Below are positions 45,099-53,818 of a stretch of DNA of 64,000 nt, in pieces. The notes below the pieces were generated by a model, which did not search any database, had not been told where the DNA came from, and saw only the letters and a program-made list of their open reading frames with translations. Within the stretch, counting starts at the first letter, position 1, and every line of letters begins with the position of its first letter. This stretch comes from Oscillibacter valericigenes (GTDB lineage: Bacteria > Bacillota > Clostridia > Oscillospirales > Oscillospiraceae): positions 62,001 to 126,000 of the forward strand of contig NZ_JAFBIV010000003.1 in the NCBI RefSeq assembly GCF_021531915.1, given 5' to 3'. Both the position numbers and the translations under genes were made by a program.

Positions 45099-45126
45099 GG
45101 TCTCCCTCCTCTCCCAATCTGTTCTC

Positions 45127-45720
45127 TCAGAATTCCGCCGCCAGCTTTCGGGCCAGCTCACAGGCCCCCGCCAGCAGCTCCGGCGCCACGGCGGGGTCAA
45201 TGTCCAGGCCCCCCGCGAACACGTAGTCAAACCGGGGGATACCGAACATGGTGGCCAGTTGCCGCCAGTGGACCACGCCCACGCTGTCCTCATGCTCAAA
45301 ATCGCCGCCGCTGGTGAGATACACCAGGCGGGACGCCCGGCAGTCTCCGTGACAGCCCTGTTCGTCATAGTGATAAGCAAGCCCATTGGCGGAGATATAC
45401 TCAATATACGTCCGCAGAGCCGCCGGGTAGCTCAGGTCCCAGAAGGGAGCCGCCACCACGATACCATCCGCCGCCCGGAACTGGCGGGCCAGATCAAACA
45501 CCGGCGCATCCCAGGCTCCCACGGAGGCCAGAGCGTCCCGGTCATCCAGCATGGCCGCGTCAAAGGGCTTTAAGGCCAGCAGGGTTTCCTGAGAGACGGT
45601 CTCCACTTCCGCGTCCTGGTGCTTTTCCCGGAATGCGGCCAAAAAGGCGTCTGCCAGGACCCGGGTGCGGGAATCTCCTCCCCGTCGGCTGATGCAGCAG
45701 TCTACAAATAAAATTTTCAA
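45127..45720 (-). CDS. Flavodoxin-fold NAD(P)H-dependent oxidoreductase
   Basis: A 197-residue Flavodoxin_2/FMN-reductase-like protein. The N-terminal strand and loop (KILFVDCCISRRGGDSRTRVLADAF) form the phosphate-binding site and AAPFWDLSYPAALRTYIEYI resembles azoreductase/quinone-reductase members. The start is a TTG with AAAGGAG 7 nt upstream. It sits between mutL and miaA, where it is not part of the usual module. Confidence 0.85.
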   Translation of the reverse strand: MKILFVDCCISRRGGDSRTRVLADAFLAAFREKHQDAEVETVSQETLLALKPFDAAMLDDRDALASVGAWDAPVFDLARQFRAADGIVVAAPFWDLSYPAALRTYIEYISANGLAYHYDEQGCHGDCRASRLVYLTSGGDFEHEDSVGVVHWRQLATMFGIPRFDYVFAGGLDIDPAVAPELLAGACELARKLAAEF

Positions 45721-45727
45721 TTGACCG

Positions 45728-45800
45728 CTCCTTTCTGCCTTTCCCCCCTCCGGGGGGAAGGTGGCCCCGCAGGGGCCGGATGAGGGGGACTCTCCCCCTT
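45728..45800. repeat. Short G/C-run palindromic repeat between mutL and the flavin reductase
   Basis: Three adjacent stems: CCTTTCCCCCC with GGGGGGAAGG, GGCCCC-tgc-GGGGCC type, and GGGGGA...TCCCCC. It is of the same character as the tails at 39361-39690 and 61490-61740. Non-coding. Confidence 0.65.
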
Positions 45801-45808
45801 GAAAAATA

Positions 45809-47869
45809 TTATGCCCGCTTAAACATCTTTTCCAACTCGTATTTCGTCAGCTTCACTGCCACGGGCCGTCCATGGGGACAGTATTTCACTTCCCCGCTCT
45901 GGACCTTCTCCACCAGCACCCGCAGCTCCGCCGGATCGCTGGTCCAGCCGCCCTTGATGGCGGCCTTGCAGGCCATGGTGTGCAGCAGGTTCTCCCGCTT
46001 CTCCTCCAGGCTGCGTCCGGCACGGAGATTTTCCGCAAATTCCTCCAACGTGGGCACCGTGTCCTCGGCGTTGAGATCCGCCGGGACCTCCCGCACCAGG
46101 ATGGCACCGTCGCCGAAGTCCTCGCAGGCAAAGCCGAACTGCTCCAGCAAAGGCAGATTTTCCAGCAGCAGGGCGCCGTCCTCTTTCGTCAGCTCCGCCG
46201 CGATGGGCCGCAGCAGGGTCTGCCGCATGGGTGGCTCCAGCCCGGCCTTCAGCCGGTCAAAGTTGACGCGCTCGTGGGCGGCGTGCTTGTCGATGAGCCA
46301 GACGCAGCCGTCCTCGCTCTCGCAGATGATATAGGTGTGCAGCACCTCCCCAGCGATGCGCCAGGGGACCTCCTTCGGCTCCTCCATGGTCTGCTGCTCC
46401 GGCAGGTCCAGGGCGGTCTGCCGCTCCGCCGGGATGGCGGGTACAAAGGGCCGCTCCGGTTTGGGCGGCTCCGGTCTCACAGGTGCTTCCGCCAAGGGTT
46501 CCGGCTTCTTCTCCGGCGCCGGGGCGGTCTTTTCCGCAAGTCCCTCCATCACGGAGGCAGGAGGCTTTCCGAAAGCTCCCGCCGGTTTTTCCAGGGGCCG
46601 GAAAGCCGCGGGCCGCACCGGGGGCGGGACGCTGTCCGCCACCTGAACGGTGGAGCTCCACTCTCCGTCCCAGGAGGTGGTGTAAGACTTCTCCGCCACC
46701 GGACGGGCAGGTGTCTGGACCGCAGGCCGAATGGACACCGCAGGCTTGGACGCTGCCGCGGGGACAGGCTTTTCCGTGCTTTTCGCCCCTTGCTCCCGGT
46801 AAGTCCTGGCGTCCATAGTCTGGAAGAAATCCTGCCGGGGATTCACCGCCTGCTGGACGCTCTTGGACACCGCCGGGACGGTCCGGGCGTCCAGGCAGTC
46901 CAGCACGGTGTGGTACACCGCGTCAAAAACCTCCCGCTCCCGGGCAAACTTCACCTGGGTCTTGGCGGGGTGGACGTTGACATCCACCTCCGTCACCGGA
47001 AGCGTCACGGACAGGACGCAGCCGGGGAACTTCCCCTTCATGATCTGGTTGCGGTAGCCCTCCTCCAGGGCCGCCGTCAGCAGCTGGGACTTGATAAAGC
47101 GGCCGTTGACGAAGAACACCTGCATGGACCGGGAGCCCCGGCCCATGAGGGGCTGGGTCACGAAGCCGCTGACGGCCACCTCACCGCCCCGGCCCTCCAC
47201 CGGCACCAGGGATTTTGCAAAATCCCGGCCCAGGGCCGCGTAGACGGCAGACTCCGGCTTTCCGTCGCCGGGGGTGTGGAGGCTTTCCGCGCCGTCCTTG
47301 ATGAATTTGAAGGAGATATCAGGATGGGACAGGGCCAGATGCTGCATGAGGCCCGCCACGGCGGCGGTCTCGGCGCTGTCCTTTTTCATGAATTTCAGCC
47401 GGGCCGGGGTGTTGTAAAACAGGTCCCGGACGGCGATAGTGGTGCCCTCCGGGGCGCCTGCCTCCTCCACCTGGCCGGGCACGCCGCCCTCCAGGCGCAG
47501 GGAGGCGCCGCTGCCGCTGCCCTTTTGCCGGGTCAGAATCTCCACCTGGCTGACGGCGGAAATGGCCGCCAGGGCCTCGCCCCGGAAGCCCAGGGTGCCG
47601 ATCTTGCCCAGGTCCCCGGCAGAGCGCAGCTTGCTGGTGGCGTGGCGCAGAAAGGCGGTGGGCAGCTCACCGGGGGCGATGCCGCAGCCGTTGTCCGTGA
47701 CCCGGATCAGGCCCATGCCGCCCCGGCGGATCTCCACCACCACGGCAGAGGCCCCGGCGTCGATGGCGTTCTCCACCAGCTCCTTGACCACGCTGGCCGG
47801 CCGTTCCACAACTTCACCGGCAGCGATCAAATCCGCCACATGAGCGGGTAATTGTTGAATATGGGGCAT
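45809..47869 (-). CDS. mutL: DNA mismatch repair protein MutL
   Basis: A 686-residue GHKL ATPase: VVKELVENAIDAGA, DNGCGI and TLGFRGEALAAIS are the ATP-binding motifs. A long proline-rich linker (~340-490) precedes the dimerisation/endonuclease domain. That domain has DKHAAHERVNFD in place of the canonical DQHA(X)2E(X)4E, plus ACKAAIKGG and YCPHGRPV, so it resembles the endonuclease-type MutL, though the last acidic residue is Asp not Glu. Last of the tight CPBP-small protein-AEC-mutL run (14-27 bp gaps). Confidence 0.95.
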   Translation of the reverse strand: MPHIQQLPAHVADLIAAGEVVERPASVVKELVENAIDAGASAVVVEIRRGGMGLIRVTDNGCGIAPGELPTAFLRHATSKLRSAGDLGKIGTLGFRGEALAAISAVSQVEILTRQKGSGSGASLRLEGGVPGQVEEAGAPEGTTIAVRDLFYNTPARLKFMKKDSAETAAVAGLMQHLALSHPDISFKFIKDGAESLHTPGDGKPESAVYAALGRDFAKSLVPVEGRGGEVAVSGFVTQPLMGRGSRSMQVFFVNGRFIKSQLLTAALEEGYRNQIMKGKFPGCVLSVTLPVTEVDVNVHPAKTQVKFAREREVFDAVYHTVLDCLDARTVPAVSKSVQQAVNPRQDFFQTMDARTYREQGAKSTEKPVPAAASKPAVSIRPAVQTPARPVAEKSYTTSWDGEWSSTVQVADSVPPPVRPAAFRPLEKPAGAFGKPPASVMEGLAEKTAPAPEKKPEPLAEAPVRPEPPKPERPFVPAIPAERQTALDLPEQQTMEEPKEVPWRIAGEVLHTYIICESEDGCVWLIDKHAAHERVNFDRLKAGLEPPMRQTLLRPIAAELTKEDGALLLENLPLLEQFGFACEDFGDGAILVREVPADLNAEDTVPTLEEFAENLRAGRSLEEKRENLLHTMACKAAIKGGWTSDPAELRVLVEKVQSGEVKYCPHGRPVAVKLTKYELEKMFKRA

Positions 47870-47894
47870 CTCATATCCCTCCAGAAAACGAAAC

Positions 47895-48809
47895 TCACAG
47901 GAACAGCACCGCCACCACCGGAATGGTGAGGATGGAGACCAGGGTGGTCAGAAAGGTGGCCTGGGCCATGCACTCCGTATCGCCGTTGTACTCCATGCTC
48001 AGCAGTGTCCCATTGACCGCCGCGGGCATGGCCATGAGGATAACGGCGATCCCCGCCACAACAGGCGGCTCCACGTGCATCCAGCCCAGGACCACCCGCA
48101 GCAGGGCGGGCAGTACCAGCAGCCGCACCGCCGTCAGCATCCACATCCGGGGAGAGGTGAACACCTGCTTCACCGGCAGGCCCGCCAGCAAAGACCCCAC
48201 GATCAGCAAGGACAGGGGCGTGGTCAGATCGCCCACAAAGGATGTGCACTCGCCCACCAGGGCCGGAAGGGAAATGTGGCCCAGGGCGATGACCAGGGCG
48301 GCGACAGAGGCAATGATGCAGGGGGTGGTCAGTTGCTGCCAGCGGAACTTGGCCCGGCCGGACAGCATGAAGGGGCCAAGGGAATAGGACAGCAGGTTGA
48401 AGGGCAGCACCAAAATGACGGCATAAAACAGCGCCTCCGGCCCAAAGATGGCCACGATCACCGGATAGCCGATAAACGCCACGTTGGGAAACACCAGGAC
48501 ATAGCGCCACACGCCCTTTTGTTTCTCCGTGCCGCCCAATAGCCGGGGTACCACAGCAGCCGCCAGCGCCCCCATGCCATAAAATACAACAGCCACTTTC
48601 AGCACGGACAGGATCTCCGCCACGCCGGGCAGATTGTCGCCTGTGGACACCGTGGCAATGATGAGGCAGGGAACGGTAATATTCAGAAGGATCTTGGAGA
48701 TCTTCTGGTCGGTCTCTCCCCCCAGGTAGCCCAGGCGGCGGGCCAGGTAGCCCGCGCCGATACCGAAAAGGATCACCAGCATCTCAAAAAACGTATCCAG
48801 AAAGCTCAT
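47895..48809 (-). CDS. AEC-family transporter
   Basis: A 304-residue protein with about ten helices in two inverted halves (auxin efflux carrier family, PF03547): GYLARRLGYLGGE near the N-terminus, LLNITVPCLII, FPNVAFIGYPVI and the C-terminal MAMPAAVNGTLLSMEYNGD-like signature. Bacterial members move organic acids or amino acids; the substrate here is unknown. It lies between two membrane proteins and mutL. Confidence 0.88.
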   Translation of the reverse strand: MSFLDTFFEMLVILFGIGAGYLARRLGYLGGETDQKISKILLNITVPCLIIATVSTGDNLPGVAEILSVLKVAVVFYGMGALAAAVVPRLLGGTEKQKGVWRYVLVFPNVAFIGYPVIVAIFGPEALFYAVILVLPFNLLSYSLGPFMLSGRAKFRWQQLTTPCIIASVAALVIALGHISLPALVGECTSFVGDLTTPLSLLIVGSLLAGLPVKQVFTSPRMWMLTAVRLLVLPALLRVVLGWMHVEPPVVAGIAVILMAMPAAVNGTLLSMEYNGDTECMAQATFLTTLVSILTIPVVAVLFL

Positions 48810-48836
48810 GGGCTCGGGTCTTCTTTCTCTCTCAAA

Positions 48837-49304
48837 TCAAATCTCCCGCCACTGGCTCCGGAAGCCCAGGGCGTCCACCAGAGCATACAGCTGCCGCACA
48901 GAGCGGGCGTCCCCTTCCACGGAGCGCAGCAGCTGGTTTTTGCCGGTGGTCTCAATGTTGACGGTCCAGTCGCCGTCCTTTTCCCAGCAGTAGACCATCT
49001 TGATGGACTTCTGTGGAATGGCGGTCTCTCCCAGGATCAGCACGCCGTCCCGGATGGTCCAGCGCAGCGTCTCGCTGTTGCCCTTGTCGCCGGGCAGCAG
49101 CTTCATCATCTGGGGATACAGCAGCCAGATCAGCACCGGTACCAGGATGGCGATGCCGAACTGGGTCATCAGGCCGCTCTGCAGCTGGGTGGACAGCATC
49201 CGCGCCATGGGCAGCATGATCAGCAGGATCACCGCCGCTGTAATGGTCAGGGCCGCCGCCTTCCGCCAGCCGCCGCTGCGTTTGACAGTCAGTTCACCGG
49301 ACAT
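48837..49304 (-). CDS. Small membrane protein of unknown function
   Basis: A 155-residue protein with two N-terminal transmembrane helices (~20-38 and ~50-66) and a cytoplasmic C-terminal part (KSIKMVYCWEKDGDWTVNIETTG) that looks like a PH-type beta domain. The ATG at 49304 has AGGAGG upstream. It is 14 bp after the CPBP protease gene and 27 bp before the AEC gene. No family recognised. Confidence 0.65.
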   Translation of the reverse strand: MSGELTVKRSGGWRKAAALTITAAVILLIMLPMARMLSTQLQSGLMTQFGIAILVPVLIWLLYPQMMKLLPGDKGNSETLRWTIRDGVLILGETAIPQKSIKMVYCWEKDGDWTVNIETTGKNQLLRSVEGDARSVRQLYALVDALGFRSQWREI

Positions 49305-49318
49305 AACGATTCCTCCTC

Positions 49319-50026
49319 TTACAGCATAGCCCACGCGCTGAGGGCGTTGGCCGCCGCGTGGATGGCAATGGATGTCCAAAGGGTCCCGCTGTGCTCATAG
49401 GCCCAGGCCAGCACCAGTCCGGGCACCAGATACTGGACCATCAGCAGGAAATAGGTGATGTCCTGCTTCACCACCGCGAACTGCCACACATGCAGCAGGG
49501 CAAACAGCAGGCAGCTCAGCAGGTACGCCACCGCCCGGCTCTTGCTTTTCAGATTGCCGAACACCAGGCCCCGGAAGAGCACCTCCTCCACAAAGGGGGC
49601 CAGGAAAATGACGATCAGCAGTGTCACCCGGGGGGCGTCCTGGATCTGGGCGGAGATGGTGGTGTCGTTCAGGTTGGTGCGGTTGGTGATGACCAGGTTG
49701 CTGAGGCGGTACACCAGCTCATTGAGGCCGTACAGCCCCACCAGGCCCACCAGCACCGACTTGCAGGCGATGCCCAGGTTATCCGCGAACTGGCGGGAGG
49801 TGCGCATCAGGAACTTGTGGAAAATAATGACCGTCACGGCAAACAGGACGTAGTAATAGATCATGTTCTGCACAGTGCCTGAAATGTTCACCGCCAGCAG
49901 CTTCTCCAGCACCCGGAACAGCGGGTCCGTGGCAAAGGGCAGGACCACCAGGTAGATGACGAAAAAGATCACACCGGCGATCTGCTCTCCGGGGGACATA
50001 TAGGATGTGGATTTGCGTTTTGCCAT
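49319..50026 (-). CDS. CPBP-family intramembrane metalloprotease
   Basis: A 235-residue membrane protein with about seven helices and the CPBP/Abi motifs: FVEEVLFRGLVFG (EExxxR), LLFALLHVWQFA (FxxxH) and the last helix with IAIHAAANA (HxxxN). Members process prenylated or other membrane peptides, sometimes for bacteriocin self-immunity; the substrate here is unknown. The ATG at 50026 has GGAGG upstream. The frame upstream of it runs through repeat copy B and is not coding. Confidence 0.88.
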   Translation of the reverse strand: MAKRKSTSYMSPGEQIAGVIFFVIYLVVLPFATDPLFRVLEKLLAVNISGTVQNMIYYYVLFAVTVIIFHKFLMRTSRQFADNLGIACKSVLVGLVGLYGLNELVYRLSNLVITNRTNLNDTTISAQIQDAPRVTLLIVIFLAPFVEEVLFRGLVFGNLKSKSRAVAYLLSCLLFALLHVWQFAVVKQDITYFLLMVQYLVPGLVLAWAYEHSGTLWTSIAIHAAANALSAWAML

Positions 50027-50042
50027 AGAAACCTCCTCAGAT

Positions 50043-50345
50043 ATGCCGGGACCCCGGCATAGGGGATGAACCCCCCATTTTCTTTGGGTTGCGCCCAAAG
50101 AAAACGGGCCGTTCACGGTCCAAAAGAAAGGCGCTTGGGGCGGCTCAAATCGGCACATTCGTGTCGATTTGACCGCAAACGCGAGAGTTGTTGTAGTCGG
50201 TGCCAACTGAGATTGGTAGTCTTCTTCCGGGTGCGTCCGACATGGGTAAAACCGGGGTAGCATACCGCCGCATGTCGAGGCTTCCGTCTTGCTTTCGGGG
50301 TGGTCAACGCATGGAACTGCTTCTCTTTCCGCTGCCGCTCTCGTT
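50043..50345 (+). repeat. Covarying-hairpin intergenic element, copy B
   Basis: P0 ATGCCGGG/CCCCGGCAT; linker with CCCCCCATT; P1 CTTTGGG-ttgcg-CCCAAAG with TTTT/AAAA flanks; P2 GCGG-c-TCAAATCG...CGATTTGA-CCGC. It then has GTAGTCGGTGCC, CCGGGTGCG, CCGCCGCATG and the tail CTTTCGGGGTGGTCAACGCA, then TGGAACTGCTTCTCTTTCCG. It meets copy B' tail to tail at ~50345. Confidence 0.85.
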
Positions 50346-50580
50346 ATGATTTCGAAAGATGATTCACATTGCCAAATGCGGGGAAGCACCATCTCTGTTC
50401 CCCAAGACACAAGCGCACCCGGTACAGGCCCGCAAATGTACACCGCAATGATCACGGCGACTCCGGTTCTTCTCTTTTGGACCGCCCAGCGGCCCGTTTT
50501 CTCTTCTTCGCAAGAAGAGAAAATGGGGGGCTGGCCCCGCGGCGGAGCCGCATGTCTCCCCGCCGTCCGCAGACGGCGCA
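50346..50580 (-). repeat. Covarying-hairpin intergenic element, copy B'
   Basis: Inverted copy, head next to the mutS stop. P0 GCGGC-tcc-GCCGC; linker CCAGCCCCCCATT; P1 CTCTTC-ttgc-GAAGAG with TTTT/AAAA flanks. P2 is absent. The conserved block then follows (GCCTGTACCGGGTGCGC, GGGGAACAGAGATGGTGC, CCCCGCATTTGGC). The tail is truncated where it meets copy B. P0/P1 may also serve as the mutS transcript end. Confidence 0.82.
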
Positions 50581-50584
50581 ATTC

Positions 50585-53188
50585 TCACTTGAGCTTTTGC
50601 TTCAACTCATAAAGAAGCGACATCGCCTCGATGGGCGTCAGCGTATCCGGCTGACACCGCCGCAGGGCGTCCAGCACCTCGCCCTCCCCAATGGCGTCCA
50701 GAGACACCTGGTCCGTCTCCTTCCGGGCAGCCACGTACTGCACGCCGTTCTCCGCCTCCAGTTCTTTCAGGACGGCCTTGGCCCGCTGGACCACCTTGTC
50801 CGGCAGCCCCGCCAGCTTGGCCACCTCGATGCCGTAGCTGCGGTCCGCCCCGCCGGGAACGATCTTCCGCAGGAAGATGATGTCCTCCCCCCTGGCTTTC
50901 ACGGCAATGGAGTAGTTCACGGTGCCGGGCAGGGTATTCTCCAGCTCCGTCAGCTCATGGTAGTGGGTGGCAAACAGGGTCTTGGCCCCCAGAGTCTTCC
51001 TGTCGGCGCAGTATTCCAGCACCGCCCGGGCGATGGACATGCCGTCAAAGGTGCTGGTACCCCGGCCGATCTCGTCCAGGATCAGCAGAGAGTTCTTCGT
51101 GGCGTGATGCAAAATGTCGGAGACCTCCGTCATCTCTACCATGAAGGTGGACTGGCCGGCAGACAGGTCGTCGCTGGCGCCGATGCGGGTGAAGATGCGA
51201 TCCACCACACCGATGTGGGCAAATTTTGCCGGGACGAAGCTGCCCATCTGGGCCATGAGGACGATCAGCGCCACCTGGCGCATATAGGTGGACTTGCCCG
51301 CCATGTTGGGGCCGGTGATAATGGCCACCCGCTCCTCCTTTTCGCCCATGAAGGTGTCGTTGGGGACGAACAGCGTATCCTTCAGGACCTTCTCCACCAC
51401 GGGATGACGGCCCTCCCTGATCTCAATGACGCCGGACTCGTCCACGTCGGGGCGGCAGTAGTTGTTCCGCACCGCCACGGCGGCGAAGGAGGTCAGAGCG
51501 TCGATCTCTGCCACGGCAGCAGCGGTCTTCTGGATGCGCTGGGCGGCGGCGGAGACCTCCTCCCGCAGGGCCGTGAACAGCTCGTACTCCAGTGCCACCA
51601 CCCGCTCGGAAGCCGTCAGGATCTGGTGCTCCAGGTCCTTCAGCTCCTGGGTGATGAACCGCTCACCGTTGACCAGTGTCTGCTTGCGGATGTATGTATC
51701 AGGGACCAGCTCCTTGAAGGAGTTGCTGACCTCGATGTAATAGCCGAAGACCTTGTTGTAGCCGATCTTCAGGGTGCGGATGCCGGTGCGCTCCTTTTCC
51801 TTGGCTTCCATCTCGGCGATGATGCCCTTGCCGCCTTTCAGGATGTGCCGCAGGCGGTCCACTTCCTCGTTAAAGCCGTCCCTGATGAAGCCGCCCTCCC
51901 GGACGGAAAACGGTGGCTCGTCGCAGATGGTGGCGGCGATGCGGGCGCCGATATCGTCCAGGGTATCCAGTTCCGCAGTCAGCTCCGACAGGCGGCGGTC
52001 TGAGAGCCGGGACACCTGTTCCCTGACCGCAGGCAGCTTTTCGATGGCCGCCCGCAGAGAGGCCATGTCCCGGCCACCGGCGGTGCCGTAGACGATGCGG
52101 CCGATAAGCCGCTCCATGTCCCCCAGGCCCGTCATGGCGGCAGTCAGTTCTTCTCTGGCAATGGTGTCCTCCACCAGTGCTGCCACGGCGGAATTCCGCT
52201 TGCAGATGGCGGTGACGCTCAGCAGCGGCCGCTCCAGCCAGGAGCGCAGACACCGGGCACCCATGGGGGTCCTAGTCTTGTCCAGCACCCACAGCAGGCT
52301 GCCTTTTTTCTCCTTGCCCCGCAGGGTCTCCGTCAGCTCCAGGTTCCGCCGGGCCGTCAGGTCCAGCTCCATGAACCGGCCCTGCTCGTAGTAATCCAGG
52401 TCGTTGATGTGGCTCAGGTCGGTCTTTTGTGTCTCGTACAGGTAATTCAGCAGTCCGCCCAGGGCCATGGCCGCCGCCGGGTTCCCGGCGGGCAGGTTTT
52501 TCAGAGCGTCCTCCCCAAACTGCTTCCGGATGTTCTGCTCCGCCTCTTTCAGCAGGAAGCGGCGCTCGCCGCCATTCTCCACCCGGCAGGAGAACTTGTC
52601 CCGCAGGGTATCCGTCAGAGGCCGTTCGGCGTAAGCGCCGTCGTTCAAAATGGCCTCGGCGGGCGAAAAGCGGCCCAGCTCGTTGATGACGTGCTCCAGC
52701 CGGTCCTTGCCGGTGAAGGCCGTCAGGTGGGCCTTGCCGGTGGAGATATCACAGAAGGCCACGCCGGCGCAGCGGGAGTCCAGATAGATGCCGCAGATGA
52801 AATTGCTGGACTTGTCGTCAAGACACGCGGCGTCGATGACAGTGCCGGGGGTCACCACCCGGATAATGTCCCGCTTTACCAGGCCCTTGGCGGTGGCGGG
52901 GTCCTCCATCTGCTCGCAGATAGCCACCTTATAGCCCTTGCCGATGAGCCGGGCGATGTAGGACTCGCTGGCGTGGTAGGGAATGCCGCACATGGGGACC
53001 TTGTCCTCCGGGGCCTTATTGGGGTCCTTGTCCCGGGAGGTCAGGGTCAGGTCCAGCTCCCTGGACGCCGTGCGGGCGTCGTCGGCGAACATCTCGTAGA
53101 AGTCGCCCAGGCGGAAGAACAGGATGGAGTCCGGGTTGTCCTTCTTAATTTCCAGATATTGCTTCATCATGGGGGTCAGTTCCGCCAT
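50585..53188 (-). CDS. mutS: DNA mismatch repair protein MutS
   Basis: A 867-residue mismatch-recognition ATPase. The N-terminal domain holds the Phe-x-Glu mismatch wedge (LFFRLGDFYEMF). Connector, lever and clamp domains follow, then the ATPase with Walker A GPNMAGKSTYMRQ and LLILDEIGRGTSTFDG. The ATG at 53188 has GAGGTG 6 nt upstream; a GTG three codons earlier is less likely. It is separated from mutL by ~2.7 kb holding repeats and three membrane-protein genes. Confidence 0.97.
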   Translation of the reverse strand: MAELTPMMKQYLEIKKDNPDSILFFRLGDFYEMFADDARTASRELDLTLTSRDKDPNKAPEDKVPMCGIPYHASESYIARLIGKGYKVAICEQMEDPATAKGLVKRDIIRVVTPGTVIDAACLDDKSSNFICGIYLDSRCAGVAFCDISTGKAHLTAFTGKDRLEHVINELGRFSPAEAILNDGAYAERPLTDTLRDKFSCRVENGGERRFLLKEAEQNIRKQFGEDALKNLPAGNPAAAMALGGLLNYLYETQKTDLSHINDLDYYEQGRFMELDLTARRNLELTETLRGKEKKGSLLWVLDKTRTPMGARCLRSWLERPLLSVTAICKRNSAVAALVEDTIAREELTAAMTGLGDMERLIGRIVYGTAGGRDMASLRAAIEKLPAVREQVSRLSDRRLSELTAELDTLDDIGARIAATICDEPPFSVREGGFIRDGFNEEVDRLRHILKGGKGIIAEMEAKEKERTGIRTLKIGYNKVFGYYIEVSNSFKELVPDTYIRKQTLVNGERFITQELKDLEHQILTASERVVALEYELFTALREEVSAAAQRIQKTAAAVAEIDALTSFAAVAVRNNYCRPDVDESGVIEIREGRHPVVEKVLKDTLFVPNDTFMGEKEERVAIITGPNMAGKSTYMRQVALIVLMAQMGSFVPAKFAHIGVVDRIFTRIGASDDLSAGQSTFMVEMTEVSDILHHATKNSLLILDEIGRGTSTFDGMSIARAVLEYCADRKTLGAKTLFATHYHELTELENTLPGTVNYSIAVKARGEDIIFLRKIVPGGADRSYGIEVAKLAGLPDKVVQRAKAVLKELEAENGVQYVAARKETDQVSLDAIGEGEVLDALRRCQPDTLTPIEAMSLLYELKQKLK

Positions 53189-53215
53189 GGGGTTCACCTC
53201 GTTATCTCTGTTTAT

Positions 53216-53490
53216 CGTAAGCGGCCGCTTACGGGGGTGGCGCCCCCATTCTTTTTCGTCTTGCCGAAAAAGAATGCGCCGCGCCCGGTGGAAGAAAAAG
53301 TCACTTTTGGCGGCTCAACTTGACACCCTTGTGTCAAGTTGACCGCAAACGCGAAGATTGTCGTGGTCGGTGCGGTAATGATTTGAAGGCTTGTACCGAG
53401 TGCGCCGCACCCTTGGAAAACCGGGAAAGTGCTTCCCCGCATTTGGGGGCTTAGGTGCTTCTTTCGTGGGTGGTCGTCGGATTTGGCACA
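53216..53490 (+). repeat. Covarying-hairpin intergenic element, copy C
   Basis: P0 CGTAAGCGG/CCGCTTACG (perfect palindrome); linker GGGGGTGGCGCCCCCATT; P1 CTTTTTCG-tcttg-CCGAAAAAG; P2 GCGG-c-TCAACTTGACAC...GTGTCAAGTTGA-CCGC. Then GTCGTGGTCGGTGCGGT, TTGTACCGAGTGCGC, AAGTGCTTCCCCGCATTTGG and CTTCTTTCGTGGGTGGTCGTCG. It faces copy C'. Confidence 0.85.
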
Positions 53491-53529
53491 CTTCTGGCCC
53501 CGCACGTTCCGCTTCGCTGCGCACTACCG

Positions 53530-53815
53530 TGAGGTAAGGGGAGCAGCAGCGAAAAGAGAAGCATATTCCATGCGTCTGCCACCCCGAAAGAAAGCCGGAA
53601 GTGTCCGCTTGCGGCGGTATTCTATCATGGTTCTGCCCATGTCAGGCGCAGCCGGCACGGGCATGCAAGTCTGCACCGCAACGATCACGACGACTCCAGT
53701 TCTTCTCTTTTGGACCGCCCAGCGGCCCGTTTTTCTCTTCTTCGCAAGAAGAGAAAATGGGGGGCTGGCCCCGCGGCGGAGCCGCACGTCCCCGCGCCGT
53801 CCGCAGACGGCGCCA
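53530..53815 (-). repeat. Covarying-hairpin intergenic element, copy C'
   Basis: Inverted copy, head next to the miaB stop. P0 GCGGC-tcc-GCCGC; P1 CTCTTC-ttgc-GAAGAG; P2 absent; conserved GTCGTGATCGTTGCGGTGCA, GACTTGCATGCCCGTGCCGG, AATACCGCCGCAAG and a full tail CTTTCGGGGTGGCAGACGCA, then TGGAATATGCTTCTC. Nearly identical to B' through its head, indicating a shared subtype. Confidence 0.85.
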
Positions 53816-53818
53816 TTC

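Noticed and set aside
50027-50581. N-terminal extension of the CPBP protease through the repeats
   Set aside because: The added residues come from element copies B and B'; the real start at 50026 has GGAGG and gives a normal family length.
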